Shown: in pieces, positions 17,133-26,562 of the stretch | How the letters are laid out: the number at the start of each line of letters is the position of its first letter | Numbering within the stretch: the first letter of the stretch is position 1 | Source: Mycolicibacterium goodii | Lineage (GTDB): Bacteria; Actinomycetota; Actinomycetes; Mycobacteriales; Mycobacteriaceae | Length of the DNA: 64,000 nucleotides | NCBI RefSeq assembly: GCF_001187505.1 | Contig: NZ_CP012150.1 | Span: 2,790,001-2,854,000 of the forward strand | Direction: 5' to 3' | Position numbers and translations under genes: made by a program | Notes under the pieces: generated by a model | What the model saw: only the letters and a program-made list of their open reading frames with translations | The model's database searches: none | Told to the model about the DNA's origin: nothing

Positions 17133-19079
17133 GACTGTTCTCCTTCAGGGTGTTCCACACGTGCGAGGACCGCGCCGACATCGACCTGCTGCCCGGCCTG
17201 CACATTGAGTTCGGTGAGTACGCCGTCGCCGGGGGCGGCCACGGTGTGCTCCATCTTCATGGCCTCCAGCCACACCAGCGGTTGACCCGCGGTCACCGTG
17301 GCGCCGACCGTGGCGCCGACCCGCACGACCGTGCCGGGCATGGGCGCCAACAGCGAACCGTGCGCGACGGCGTCGCCGGGATCGGGGAAGCGTGGCTGCG
17401 CGGTGAACTGCACCGGGCCCGACGGTGAGTCGACGAAGACGTCGTCGCCGTAGCGGGCCACGTCGAAGGTGCGCTCCACGGCGCATCCGTCGCCGCCGAC
17501 CGACAGCACCACCCGCTGCGGCGCCGCCAAGACCAGCGTGAGGTTTCCGTCGTCGGGCAACTCCAGCCCGCCGCGCGCGAAACGGTAACGCACCTCGACC
17601 TCCTCGCCCGCGGCGTCACGGTAGCGGCGGTACTGGTATCCCGACGCCAGGTTACGCCAGCCGCTGGGCGCCGGGCCGAAAGCTGCTGTGCCACCGCGGT
17701 TGTGGGCAGCATCGGCCAACGCGGCGGCAACCGCCGACATGCGCGCCACGGCAGGCGTGGCCAACGGTGCGGCCAGCGCCTCCAGGCCGTGGGTGTCGAA
17801 GAACGCGGTGTCGGTGGCGCCGGCGAGGAACGCCTTGTGCCGCAGCACGTTGACCAGCAGGTCCCGGTTGGTGCGCACACCGTGGATGCGGGTGCGCACC
17901 AACGCATCCGCCAGGATCACCGCCGCGCGCTCCCGGGTGGGGGCTTGCGCGATGACCTTGGCGAGCATCGGGTCGTAGAAGATCGACACCACCGAACCGT
18001 CGACGATGCCGGTGTCAAGGCGCACGCCGATCGGGGACGGCGAAGTGGTGCACCGTGCCGGCCTGGGGCTGCCAACCCTTGGCCGGATCCTCGGCGTAGA
18101 GGCGGGCCTCGATCGCGGCGCCGCGGGCGGGTGGAGGCTCGGGATCGAGCCGGCCGCCGTCGGCGACGTGGATCTGCAGCTCGACCAGGTCGAGGCCCGT
18201 GGTGGCCTCGGTGACCGGATGCTCCACCTGCAGGCGGGTGTTCATCTCCAGGAAGAAGAAGTCCCCGTTCTCGTCGGCCATGAACTCGACCGTGCCCGCA
18301 CCGGTGTAGCCGATGGCCTGCGCCGCCAGGCGGGCCGCGTCGAACAGCTCGGCGCGCATGCCCGGTGTGCGTTCGACGAGCGGCGACGGCGCCTCCTCGA
18401 TGATCTTCTGGTGGCGACGCTGAATGGAGCACTCCCGCTCGCCGACCGCCCACACCGTGCCGTGCGCGTCGGCGAGCACCTGCACCTCGACATGGTGGCC
18501 CGCCGCCAGATAGCGCTCACAGAACACCGTCGGATCGCCGAACGCCGATTGCGCCTCCCGCTGCGCCGCGGCCACCTCGGTGGGCAGCGCCGACAGGTCC
18601 CGCACCACGCGCATACCGCGCCCGCCACCGCCGGCCGACGCCTTCACCAGCACCGGCAGCTGCTCGGCCGTCACGGTGTCGGGATCGAGTTCGGCCAGCA
18701 CCGGCACGCCCGCGGCGGCCATCAGCTTCTTCGCCTCGATCTTGGATCCCATCGCGCTCACCGCGGCCACCGGCGGACCCACCCACGTCAACCCCGCGTC
18801 GACCACCGCGGCCGCGAAATCCGGGTTCTCCGAAAGGAACCCGTAGCCGGGATGGACGGCGTCGGCACCCGAGGCCTGCGCCGCCGCCACGATCTGCGCG
18901 GCGTCGAGATAGCCGTTGCGCCCCCGCAGGCGCACCCGGGCGTCGGCCTCGGCGACATGCGGTGAGCCCTCGTCGGGGTCGGTGTACACCGCGACGGTGC
19001 CGATACCCAGGCGGCGGCACGTCGCGAACACCCGCCGGGCGATCTCCCCGCGGTTGGCGACCAGGACTCGCTGGATCAT
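17129..19079 (-). CDS. accA2: Biotin-dependent acyl-CoA carboxylase alpha subunit, interrupted by a frameshift
   Basis: Two abutting frames together make one alpha subunit of about 649 residues. The first (19079 to about 18033) is the biotin carboxylase: IQRVLVANRGEIARRVFATCR, ATP-grasp KASAGGGGRGMRVV, and HHFAV. The second (from about 18031 to 17129) continues GVRLDTGIVDGSVVSIFYDPMLAKVIA and ends in the biotinyl domain with the biotinylation motif EAMKMEH. The frame changes by one base at 18031-18033. ATG 19079 is preferred over 19085 because ggagg is then 6 bases away. AccA2 would pair with AccD2. If the frameshift is genuine, the carboxylase lacks a working biotin-bearing subunit. Confidence 0.85.
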
Positions 19080-19094
19080 CTGCATCCTCCCTGT

Positions 19095-19157
19095 CGCCGA
19101 ACGTGAGCTTGTGTTCGAAAAATCGCCGAAAAGTGGGACACGAGCCCACGTTCGGCG
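19095..19157 (-). promoter_or_regulatory. Attenuator-like pair of mutually exclusive hairpins before accA2
   Basis: On the leftward transcript, segment A (19157-19145, cgccgaacgtggg) can pair with segment B (19137-19124, cccacttttcggcg), forming a stem with a small internal loop immediately followed by ATTTTTCG, which has the look of an intrinsic terminator. The same segment A can instead pair along its whole length with segment C (19107-19095, ctcacgttcggcg; 13 pairs with one G-U), which would enclose B and dismantle the terminator. The accA2 ribosome site follows C directly. This is the only gap in an operon where every other junction overlaps by four bases. Confidence 0.55.
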
Positions 19158-19181
19158 GCGTATCGGTGCGTCATGGAGCGC

Positions 19182-20777
19182 TCACATCCGGAAGACGCCG
19201 AAGTTCGACGTCCCCTCGATCGGGCCGTTGGCGATGGCGGACAGGCACATCCCCAACACGGTGCGGGTGTCGCGGGGGTCGATCACGCCGTCGTCATACA
19301 GTCGCCCGGACAGGAACATCGGCAACGACTCGGCCTCGATCTGCGCCTCCACGGCGGCGCGCATGGCAGCATCGGCGGCGTCGTCGAACTGCTGACCGCG
19401 CGCCTCGGCCGCCGCGCGGCCCACGATCGACAACACCCCCGCGAGCTGCGTGCCGCCCATCACCGCGGACTTGGCGCTGGGCCAGGCGAACAGGAACCGC
19501 GGATCGTAGGCCCGTCCGCACATGCCGTAATGCCCCGCGCCGTAGGACGCCCCGATCAGCAGGCTGATGTGCGGCACCGTCGAGTTCGACACGGCGTTGA
19601 TCATCATCGAGCCGTGCTTGACCATGCCGCCCTCCTCGTACTGCTTGCCCACCATGTAGCCGGTGGTGTTGTGCAAGAACAGCAGTGGGGTGTCGGCACG
19701 GTTGGCGAGTTGGATGAACTGCGTGGCCTTCTGCGACTCCTCGCTGAACAACACCCCGCGCGCGTTGGCCAGGATGCCGATCGGATAACCCCACAACCGG
19801 GCCCACCCGGTGACCAGCGACGACCCGTAGAGCGGCTTGAACTCGTCGAAATCCGAATCGTCGACGACCCGGGCGATCACATCGCGCGGATCGAACGGGA
19901 TGCGCAGGTCGGCGGGCACGATACCGATGAGTTCCTCGGCGTCGTAACGCGGTTCGACGGCCGGGGCGGGTACCGGGCCCTGCTTGCGCCAGTTGAGCCG
20001 GGCCACGATGCGCCGCCCGATGCGGATGGCGTCGGGTTCGTCGAGCGCGAAGTAGTCGGCGAGCCCGGATGTGCGGGCATGCATCTCCGCGCCGCCGAGC
20101 GATTCGTCGTCGGACTCCTCGCCGGTGGCCATCTTGACCAGCGGTGGTCCGGCCAGAAACACCTTGGAGCGTTCCTTGATCATCACCACGTGGTCGGACA
20201 TGCCGGGCACATACGCCCCGCCCGCCGTCGAGTTGCCGAACACCAGCGCGATCGTCGGGATACTCGCGGCCGACAACCGGGTGAGATCGCGGAACATCTG
20301 CCCGCCCGGGATGAAGATCTCCTTCTGCGTCGGCAGATCGGCGCCGCCGGATTCCACCAGCGAGACCACCGGAAGCCGGTTCTGCAGCGCGATCTGGTTG
20401 GCGCGCAGGATCTTCTTGAGCGTCCACGGGTTGCTGGTGCCGCCCTTGACGGTCGGATCGTTGGCGACGATCAGGCATTCCACACCCTCGACCGCGCCGA
20501 TCCCGGTGACCACGCTGGCGCCCACCGCGAAATCGGTGCCCCACGCCGCGAGCGGGCTCAGCTCCAGAAACGGCGAATCCGGGTCGACCAGCAGTTCGAT
20601 GCGTTCGCGCGCGGTGAGCTTGCCGCGGGCGTGATGACGGTCGACGTACTTGGGTCCGCCCCCGGCGAGGGCCTTGGCGTGCTCGGCGGCGAGCTCGTCG
20701 AGCTTGGCCGTCATCACCGCCGCCGCCTCGGAGAAACCGGGGGAGGTGACATCGAGCGTGGATTTCAAGGTGGTCAT
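19182..20777 (-). CDS. accD2: Acyl-CoA carboxylase beta (carboxyltransferase) subunit
   Basis: A 531-residue carboxyltransferase. Both crotonase-like halves are visible: GKLTARERIELLVDPDSPFLELS, VANDPTVKGGTSNPWTLKKILRA, LPVVSLVESGGADLP and the first oxyanion hole GNSTAGGAYVPGMSD; then the C-terminal LFLHNTTGYMVGKQYEEGGMVKHGSMMINAV and second oxyanion hole GASYGAGHYGMCGRAYDPRFLFAWP. The HNTTGYMVG stretch resembles methylcrotonoyl-/geranoyl-CoA carboxylases more than propionyl-CoA carboxylases. ATG 20777 overlaps the fadE13 stop. It should use carboxybiotin on AccA2 to carboxylate an enoyl-CoA. Confidence 0.9.
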   Translation of the reverse strand: MTTLKSTLDVTSPGFSEAAAVMTAKLDELAAEHAKALAGGGPKYVDRHHARGKLTARERIELLVDPDSPFLELSPLAAWGTDFAVGASVVTGIGAVEGVECLIVANDPTVKGGTSNPWTLKKILRANQIALQNRLPVVSLVESGGADLPTQKEIFIPGGQMFRDLTRLSAASIPTIALVFGNSTAGGAYVPGMSDHVVMIKERSKVFLAGPPLVKMATGEESDDESLGGAEMHARTSGLADYFALDEPDAIRIGRRIVARLNWRKQGPVPAPAVEPRYDAEELIGIVPADLRIPFDPRDVIARVVDDSDFDEFKPLYGSSLVTGWARLWGYPIGILANARGVLFSEESQKATQFIQLANRADTPLLFLHNTTGYMVGKQYEEGGMVKHGSMMINAVSNSTVPHISLLIGASYGAGHYGMCGRAYDPRFLFAWPSAKSAVMGGTQLAGVLSIVGRAAAEARGQQFDDAADAAMRAAVEAQIEAESLPMFLSGRLYDDGVIDPRDTRTVLGMCLSAIANGPIEGTSNFGVFRM

Positions 20778-21922
20778 GACTGGTACCCCAGGGTCTTGGC
20801 GGCCAGGCCGGTGAGGATCTCGGTGGTGCCGCCGCCGATGCCGAGGATGCGCATGTCGCGGTACTGGCGCTCCACCTCGGACTCGGTCATATAGCCCATG
20901 CCGCCGAACAATTGGACGGCCTGGTGGGCCACCCATTCGCCGGCCTCGACCGCGGTGTTCTTGGCGAAGCACACCTCGGCGATCAGACCCGCCTCACCGG
21001 CGAGCTGACGCTCCACGACATGGCGCGTGTACACCCGGGCGATGTCGATGCGCCGGGCCATCTCGGCGAGCGTGTTCTGCACGGACTGCCGCGAGATCAG
21101 CGGACGGCCGAACGTCTCGCGGTTGCGGCACCACTCGACGGTGAGGTCGAGGCACCGTTGCGCGCTCGCGTAGGCCTGGGTCGCCAGACCCACCCGCTCG
21201 GAGACGAACGCCGCGGCGATCTGCAGGAAGCCCGAGTTCTCGGCGCCGACGAGGTTGGCGGCGGGCACCCGCACATCGGTGTAGGACAGTTCGGCGGTAT
21301 CGCTTGAGCGCCAACCCATCTTGTCGAGCTTGCGGGTCACCTCGAATCCCGGTGTGCCCTTGTCGACGACGATCAGCGAGACGCCTGCCGCACCGGGGCC
21401 ACCCGTGCGAACGGCGGTGACGACGTAATCGGCGCGCACGCCCGAGGTGATGTAGGTCTTGGCGCCGTTGAGGACGTAGTGGTCACCATCGAGCACCGCG
21501 CGGGTGGTCAGATGCCCGACGTCGGAGCCGCCACCCGGTTCGGTGATGGCCAACGCGCCGATCTTCTCGCCGCGCAACGTCGGCTTCACGTAGGTGTCGA
21601 TGAGCCGTTGATCCCCCGAGGCGATCATGTGGGGCACCGCGATACCGGAGGTGAACAGCGACGCGAACACCCCGCCCGGGGACCCCGCGTAATGCAGTTC
21701 CTCGCAGATGATCACCGAGTCGGCGCCGTCACCTCCGCTGCCACCCGCCGATTCCGGGAAGCCCGCGCCGAGCAGACCCAGATCGGCGGCCTTGCGGTGC
21801 AGCTCGCGAGGTAGTTCCCCGGCGCGTTCCCATTCCGCGGCGTGTGGCAGGATCTCGCGTTCGGTGAACGCGCGCACGGTCTTTCGCAACGCCTCGCGTT
21901 CAGCGGTGGTCCAGATGGTCAT
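20774..21922 (-). CDS. fadE13: Acyl-CoA dehydrogenase (FadE13-like)
   Basis: A 382-residue acyl-CoA dehydrogenase beginning [21 protein letters not shown] at ATG 21922, which overlaps the stop of the AtuA-like gene. FAD-binding segments IGALAITEPGGGSDVGHLTTRAVLDGDHYVLNGAKTYITSG and the C-terminal VQLFGGMGYMTESEVERQYRDMRILGIGGGTTEIL are clear; the catalytic glutamate region lies in the last. It resembles the AtuD/LiuA (citronellyl-/isovaleryl-CoA) branch rather than straight-chain enzymes, by my reading. It would supply the unsaturated CoA ester that AccD2/AccA2 carboxylates. Confidence 0.88.
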   Translation of the reverse strand: MTIWTTAEREALRKTVRAFTEREILPHAAEWERAGELPRELHRKAADLGLLGAGFPESAGGSGGDGADSVIICEELHYAGSPGGVFASLFTSGIAVPHMIASGDQRLIDTYVKPTLRGEKIGALAITEPGGGSDVGHLTTRAVLDGDHYVLNGAKTYITSGVRADYVVTAVRTGGPGAAGVSLIVVDKGTPGFEVTRKLDKMGWRSSDTAELSYTDVRVPAANLVGAENSGFLQIAAAFVSERVGLATQAYASAQRCLDLTVEWCRNRETFGRPLISRQSVQNTLAEMARRIDIARVYTRHVVERQLAGEAGLIAEVCFAKNTAVEAGEWVAHQAVQLFGGMGYMTESEVERQYRDMRILGIGGGTTEILTGLAAKTLGYQS

Positions 21923-23637
21923 GGCAACAGATCCTTCGGGATGTCGAGGTGACGGCTGCGCAGCCACTCACCCAGTCCTTTTGCCTGCGGATCGAAGCGG
22001 GCCTGATAGGCCACGCCCTGCCCGAGGATGCCGTCGATCACGAAGTTCAGCGCCCGCAGATTCGGCAGCACGTGCCGGGTGACGGTGAACTCGGCGGCCT
22101 CCGGCAACAGCGTGCGCAGCATGTCGACGGTCAGCGTGTGCACCAGCCAGCGGTAGGCGTTGTCGCCGAGGTCGCCGCGCACCCACACCCCGACATTGGC
22201 CGATCCGCCCTTGTCGCCGCTGCGCGCCCCGGCGATCAGGCCCAGCGGCGCCCGCACCGTGGGGCCCGGATCGGGCGCCGGGACAACCGGTTCGGGGACC
22301 GGGGCCAGTTCGTGCGTGGTTTCGGCGGGCGGGATGTCGACCCGGGTGCCGTCGGCGTGCACCGCGACGTGGGCGACCTCGGCGGCGTCGACGTAGCCCG
22401 GGGTGAACACGCCGAACACCTGCGCGTCACCGGGCGGTGCGGTGGCGGTGAAGCCGGGATAGCTGGCGAGCGCCAGTTCGACTGCTGCCGAGGAGAATTG
22501 GCGGCCGACGGTGTTCGGGTCGGGGTCGCGCACCACGCAGTGCAGCAGCGCGCTGGCGGCCTCCTCGGTGTCGGCGTCGGGATGATCGGTGCGGGCCAGC
22601 GTCCATTCCAGTTCCGCGGGTTTGGTTTTCAGCGTGGACTCCAACTGGGTGCGCACCAGGTGCGCCTTGGCCTCGATGTCCAGGCCGGTCAACATGAACG
22701 TCGTCGCATTGCGGAACCCGCCGATGCGGTTGAGCGACACCTTGTACACCGGCGGCGGCGCCTCACCGGTGACGCCCGAGATGCGGACGCGGTCGGGCCC
22801 GTCGGCGTCGAGGCGCAGCGAATCGACCCGCAGCGTGACGTCGGGGTTCGCATAACGCGCACCGCCGATCTCGTAGAGCAACTGCGCGGTGACGGTGCCG
22901 ACGTCGACGCGGCCCGCCGTGCCGGGATGTTTGGTGATCACCGCGGATCCGTCGGCGCCGATCTCGGCGATCGGGAAACCGGGATGCAGCAGATCCTCGA
23001 TCTCGGTGAAGAACGCGTAATTGCCGCCGGTGGCCTGCGCGCCGCACTCGATGACGTGCCCGGCGGCCACCGCACCGGCGAGCGCGTCGTAATCGGTGCG
23101 GGCCCACCCGAAATGCGCGGCCGCGGGACCGACGGTCACCGAGGCGTCGGTGACGCGGCCGGTCACCACGACGTCGGCGCCGCTGTTCAGGCAGTCGACG
23201 ATGCCCCAGGCCCCGAGGTAGGCGTTGGCGGCCAGCGGGTCACCTGAATCGCAGAAGCCGAGTTCGGCGGCCCGCGGCAGCAGGTCGTCGCCCTCGACGT
23301 GCGCGACGTCGGCGTGCACGCCGAGCCGGTCGGCCAGTGCCCGCACGGCGTCGGCCAGACCGGCCGGGTTCAGCCCGCCCGCGTTGGCGACGATGCGCAC
23401 CCCCGCGTCGAGGGCGAGGCCCAGGCATTCCTCCAGTTGGGTCAGGAAGGTCTTGGCGTAGCCGCGGTCGGGATTCTTGGCGCGGTCGCGGGCGAGGATC
23501 AGCATGGTGAGCTCGGCGAGGTAGTCACCGGTGAGGTAGTCGAGGTCTCCGCCGGTGAGCATCTCGCGCATCGCGCCGAGACGGTCCCCGTAGAACCCCG
23601 AGCAGTTCCCGATCCGGACCGGGCCCGTAACCGCCAC
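21919..23637 (-). CDS. AtuA-family (DUF1446) acyclic-terpene-utilisation-type protein
   Basis: A 572-residue protein of the AtuA/DUF1446 family. The N-terminal half contains [57 protein letters not shown] and [18 protein letters not shown]; the C-terminal half has [21 protein letters not shown], all characteristic. AtuA is required for growth of Pseudomonas on citronellol, but its biochemical role is not settled. It is the first gene of this operon, immediately downstream of a palindromic operator. It corresponds in position to M. tuberculosis Rv0976c. Confidence 0.88.
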   Translation of the reverse strand: MAVTGPVRIGNCSGFYGDRLGAMREMLTGGDLDYLTGDYLAELTMLILARDRAKNPDRGYAKTFLTQLEECLGLALDAGVRIVANAGGLNPAGLADAVRALADRLGVHADVAHVEGDDLLPRAAELGFCDSGDPLAANAYLGAWGIVDCLNSGADVVVTGRVTDASVTVGPAAAHFGWARTDYDALAGAVAAGHVIECGAQATGGNYAFFTEIEDLLHPGFPIAEIGADGSAVITKHPGTAGRVDVGTVTAQLLYEIGGARYANPDVTLRVDSLRLDADGPDRVRISGVTGEAPPPVYKVSLNRIGGFRNATTFMLTGLDIEAKAHLVRTQLESTLKTKPAELEWTLARTDHPDADTEEAASALLHCVVRDPDPNTVGRQFSSAAVELALASYPGFTATAPPGDAQVFGVFTPGYVDAAEVAHVAVHADGTRVDIPPAETTHELAPVPEPVVPAPDPGPTVRAPLGLIAGARSGDKGGSANVGVWVRGDLGDNAYRWLVHTLTVDMLRTLLPEAAEFTVTRHVLPNLRALNFVIDGILGQGVAYQARFDPQAKGLGEWLRSRHLDIPKDLLP

Positions 23638-23658
23638 GCATCACTCCCGTCGACGCTC

Positions 23659-23674
23659 AACCAACCGGTAGGTT
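23659..23674. promoter_or_regulatory. Palindromic operator in front of the AtuA-AccD2-AccA2 operon
   Basis: The sequence AACC-a-ACCGGT-a-GGTT is a 16-bp interrupted palindrome lying 22 bases upstream of the operon's first start codon, so a bound protein would block the promoter. The shape (short symmetric arms around an ACCGGT core) is what TetR-family acyl-CoA-responsive repressors commonly bind. No TetR gene is adjacent, so the regulator must be encoded elsewhere. Confidence 0.6.
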
Positions 23675-23888
23675 AGCGGGTACCGGCGGTCTCGAGTCAA
23701 GGACTCGCGTCACCGACCCGACCTCGAGCCGCTGTGCCGCCCGTCACGCCAGGGTATGGCGCATCGGACCAGTTCCGTCGGGCGTTTTGGAGCCGACCCA
23801 GGTCAACGGTTACTCTGTACTGCAATCGTCGCCGTCGGCGAGTCAACACGTTCGCGCGGCAACAACCCTAAGCAAGGAGATGCACGTC

Positions 23889-24062
23889 ATGGCTGTGCCC
23901 AAGCGCAGAATGTCGCGCGCGAACACCCGTAGCCGGCGCGCGCAGTGGAAGGCCGAGGCCCCCGGTCTGGTCACCGTGAGCGTTGCCGGTCAGCAGCGCA
24001 AGGTGCCGCGCCGCCTGCTCAAGGCCGCGCGTCTGGGTCTGGTCGACCTCGACAAGCGCTAG
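23889..24062 (+). CDS. rpmF: 50S ribosomal protein L32, cysteine-free form
   Basis: A 57-residue basic protein starting [21 protein letters not shown] and ending [17 protein letters not shown], the full L32. It binds 23S rRNA in the large subunit. Many bacterial L32 proteins carry four zinc-binding cysteines at the C-terminus; this one has none, so it is the zinc-independent form. ATG 23889 follows gcaaggagatgcacgtc (aaggag 9 bases upstream). A perfect terminator follows. It is divergent from the carboxylase operon and stands alone. Confidence 0.95.
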
Positions 24063-24076
24063 AACGCGTAAACCAC

Positions 24077-24108
24077 AAAAAGCGCTATCACCTGTGATAG
24101 CGCTTTTT
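24077..24108 (+). terminator. Rho-independent terminator after rpmF
   Basis: A perfect 14-bp stem: aaaaagcgctatca (24077-24090) and tgatagcgcttttt (24095-24108) around a 4-base loop, starting 15 bases after the rpmF stop. Because one arm begins with A5 and the other ends with T5, it can also stop leftward transcription. Confidence 0.92.
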
Positions 24109-24176
24109 CGTGTACCCGAACGTCCCCGAGGCGCGCGGCGAATTTCCCCAGAAGCTGGGTGAATTTGCGGCGCGCC

Positions 24177-24195
24177 TCTCAGCCGTCTCTCAGAT
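24177..24195 (+). promoter_or_regulatory. MprA box (autoregulatory site)
   Basis: Two direct octamers, tctcagcc (24177-24184) and tctcagat (24188-24195), separated by three bases. The published description of the MprA box is two loosely conserved 8-bp direct repeats with a 3-bp spacer, and mprA is known to be autoregulated. The site is 15 bases upstream of the mprA GTG, so it lies in the promoter/leader. Confidence 0.75.
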
Positions 24196-24209
24196 AGTGA
24201 GTCGAAACT

Positions 24210-24902
24210 GTGGCTGTGCGCATTCTTGTCGTTGACGACGATCGCGCTGTGCGCGAATCCCTGCGCCGGTCGCTTTCCTTCAATGGTTACTCGGTCGAAC
24301 TCGCCCAGGACGGGGTCGAGGCTCTCGACGCGATCGCCAACGACCGGCCCGACGCCCTGATCCTCGACGTCATGATGCCGAGGCTCGACGGCCTCGAGGT
24401 GTGCAGGCAACTGCGCAGCACCGGTGACGACCTGCCGATCCTGGTGCTCACCGCGCGCGATTCGGTGTCCGAGCGGGTCGCCGGCCTGGACGCAGGCGCC
24501 GACGACTATCTGCCCAAGCCGTTCGCCCTGGAGGAGCTGCTGGCCCGGATGCGGGCCCTGCTGCGTCGCACGTTCTCCGACGACGGCGCCGACTCGCAGA
24601 AGATGACCTTCTCCGATCTGACACTGGACCCGGTGACCCGCGAGGTCACCCGCGGTGGCCGCCAGATCAGTCTGACCCGCACCGAGTTCTCGCTGCTGGA
24701 GATGCTCATCGCCAACCCGCGGCGCGTGCTGACCCGCAGCCGCATCCTGGAAGAGGTGTGGGGATTCGACTTCCCGACCTCGGGCAACGCCCTTGAGGTC
24801 TACATCGGATACCTGCGCCGCAAGACCGAGGCCGAAGGCGAGCCGCGGCTGATCCACACCGTGCGTGGTGTCGGCTACGTGCTGCGGGAAACGCCTCCGT
24901 AG
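24210..24902 (+). CDS. mprA: Two-component response regulator MprA
   Basis: A 230-residue OmpR-type regulator. The receiver domain has DDD at residues 9-11, phosphoacceptor Asp53 in [12 protein letters not shown], and the [11 protein letters not shown] switch; the C-terminal winged helix has [30 protein letters not shown] and [14 protein letters not shown]. MprA activates envelope-stress and persistence genes including pepD and sigE in mycobacteria. It starts at GTG 24210 (very little room for a ribosome site, so a short or leaderless mRNA is possible). mprB follows 4 bases later, so they form one transcript. Confidence 0.95.
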   Translation: MAVRILVVDDDRAVRESLRRSLSFNGYSVELAQDGVEALDAIANDRPDALILDVMMPRLDGLEVCRQLRSTGDDLPILVLTARDSVSERVAGLDAGADDYLPKPFALEELLARMRALLRRTFSDDGADSQKMTFSDLTLDPVTREVTRGGRQISLTRTEFSLLEMLIANPRRVLTRSRILEEVWGFDFPTSGNALEVYIGYLRRKTEAEGEPRLIHTVRGVGYVLRETPP

Positions 24903-24906
24903 CGAG

Positions 24907-26391
24907 ATGGCCTTTCCTCCGAACTCCTGGCGGCCCACCGGCCCACTTCCCACCAGCTCGCTGTCGTTGCGCTGGCGCGTGATGATGCTCGCGATGTCGA
25001 TGGTGGCGCTGGTGGTGGTGCTGATGGCCGTCGCGGTGTACGCCGTCGTCTCCCGCGCGCTCTACGACGACCTCGACAACCAACTGCACAGCCGGGCCCG
25101 CCTGCTCATCGAGAGCGGGTCGCTGGCCGCCGACCCGGGCAAGGCCATCGAGGGCACCGCGTACTCGGACGTCAACGCGATGCTGGTGATCCCGGGCCGG
25201 TCCATCTACACCGCCAACCAACAGGGCCAGACCCTGCCGCTGGGGGCACCGGAGAAGGACGTCATCTCCGGCGAACTGCTCATGTCGCTGCGCACGGCCA
25301 ACCATCAGCGGGTGCTCGCGGTGCATCTGGCCAACGGCAGCTCCCTGCTGATCTCCAAGAGCCTCGCGCCGACCGTCCAGGTGCTCAGGCGCCTCGGCAC
25401 GGTGCTGCTGATTGTCGGCGGCATCGGCGTCGCGGTGGCCGCCATCGCCGGTGGGGCGGTCGCCAGAGCGGGGTTGCGTCCGGTCGGCAGACTCACCGAG
25501 GCCGCCGAACGGGTGGCCCGCACCGACGACCTGCGTCCCATCCCGGTGGTCGGCAGCGACGAACTCGCGCGCCTCACCGAGGCGTTCAACATGATGCTGC
25601 GGGCCCTGGCCGAGTCCCGGGAACGCCAGGGCAGGTTGGTCTCCGACGCCGGCCACGAACTGCGGACGCCGCTGACCTCGCTGCGCACCAACGTCGAACT
25701 GCTGATGGCCGCGCAGGAACCCGGCGCACCGCCGCTGCCCGAGGACGAGATGGCCGGGCTGCGCGCCGATGTGATCGCGCAGATCGAGGAATTGTCCACT
25801 CTGGTGGGCGATCTGGTCGACCTCACCCGTGACGACGCAGGCGGTATCACGCCCGAGCCGGTCGACATGGCCGACGTCATCGACCGAAGCCTGGAACGGG
25901 TCAGGCGGCGGCGCAACGACATCGAGTTCGACGTCGACGTCATCGGCTGGCAGGTGTTCGGCGACGCGCAGGGGCTGGGCCGTGCGGTGCTCAACCTGCT
26001 CGACAACGCCGCCAAGTGGAGCCCGCCGAACGGACGCGTCGGCGTCCGGCTGCACCAGGTGGATCAGATGCACGCCGAGTGCGTCGTCTCCGATCACGGA
26101 CCCGGCATCCCGCCGGAGGAACGCCGCCTGGTGTTCGAGCGGTTCTATCGCTCCGACGCCGCGCGGGCCATGCCCGGATCGGGGCTTGGCCTGGCGATCG
26201 TGCAGCAGGTGGTGCTCAAACACGGTGGCGCGCTTCGCATCGACGAGACCGTTCCCGGGGGCAACCCGCCGGGCGCCTCGGTGCACATGCTGCTGCCGGG
26301 GCAGCGGATCGCCGATCCGGGTGCGACACGCGCGAGCGAAGGGTTCGGCGACGACCGGGGCGGGCATACTGTCGCCACCGGTGAAAGGTGA
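24907..26391 (+). CDS. mprB: Sensor histidine kinase MprB
   Basis: A 494-residue membrane kinase. A first transmembrane helix (MMLAMSMVALVVVLMAVAVYAVV), an extracytoplasmic sensor loop, a second helix (VLLIVGGIGVAVAAIAGGAVA), a HAMP linker, then the phosphorylation site His250 in SDAGHELRTPLTSLRTN and the ATP-binding N box NLLDNAAKWSP, DHGPGIP and GSGLGLAIV boxes. It senses envelope perturbation and phosphorylates MprA; in M. tuberculosis it interacts with DnaK outside the membrane. ATG 24907 is chosen because it directly follows the mprA stop with gcgag upstream. Confidence 0.94.
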   Translation: MAFPPNSWRPTGPLPTSSLSLRWRVMMLAMSMVALVVVLMAVAVYAVVSRALYDDLDNQLHSRARLLIESGSLAADPGKAIEGTAYSDVNAMLVIPGRSIYTANQQGQTLPLGAPEKDVISGELLMSLRTANHQRVLAVHLANGSSLLISKSLAPTVQVLRRLGTVLLIVGGIGVAVAAIAGGAVARAGLRPVGRLTEAAERVARTDDLRPIPVVGSDELARLTEAFNMMLRALAESRERQGRLVSDAGHELRTPLTSLRTNVELLMAAQEPGAPPLPEDEMAGLRADVIAQIEELSTLVGDLVDLTRDDAGGITPEPVDMADVIDRSLERVRRRRNDIEFDVDVIGWQVFGDAQGLGRAVLNLLDNAAKWSPPNGRVGVRLHQVDQMHAECVVSDHGPGIPPEERRLVFERFYRSDAARAMPGSGLGLAIVQQVVLKHGGALRIDETVPGGNPPGASVHMLLPGQRIADPGATRASEGFGDDRGGHTVATGER

Positions 26392-26562
26392 GGCAGGCAA
26401 CAGTGTCGTGGGCCAACTCATGGACGGGTCCGAAAGATCTCTAAGTGGATTCTCAGCCCGGCTAGGCAACCTGATACGCAGCAGCTTCGTTGGTTGAAGT
26501 AGAACCGCCACACGCACACGACAACAGCAAGACCCTTTAGAAGAGAAGAGCACCGCAGCGAA

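Noticed and set aside
26420..26497. A 25-codon frame (MDGSERSLSGFSARLG...) before pepD
   Set aside because: No ribosome site and it overlaps possible MprA half-sites; more likely promoter than a leader peptide.
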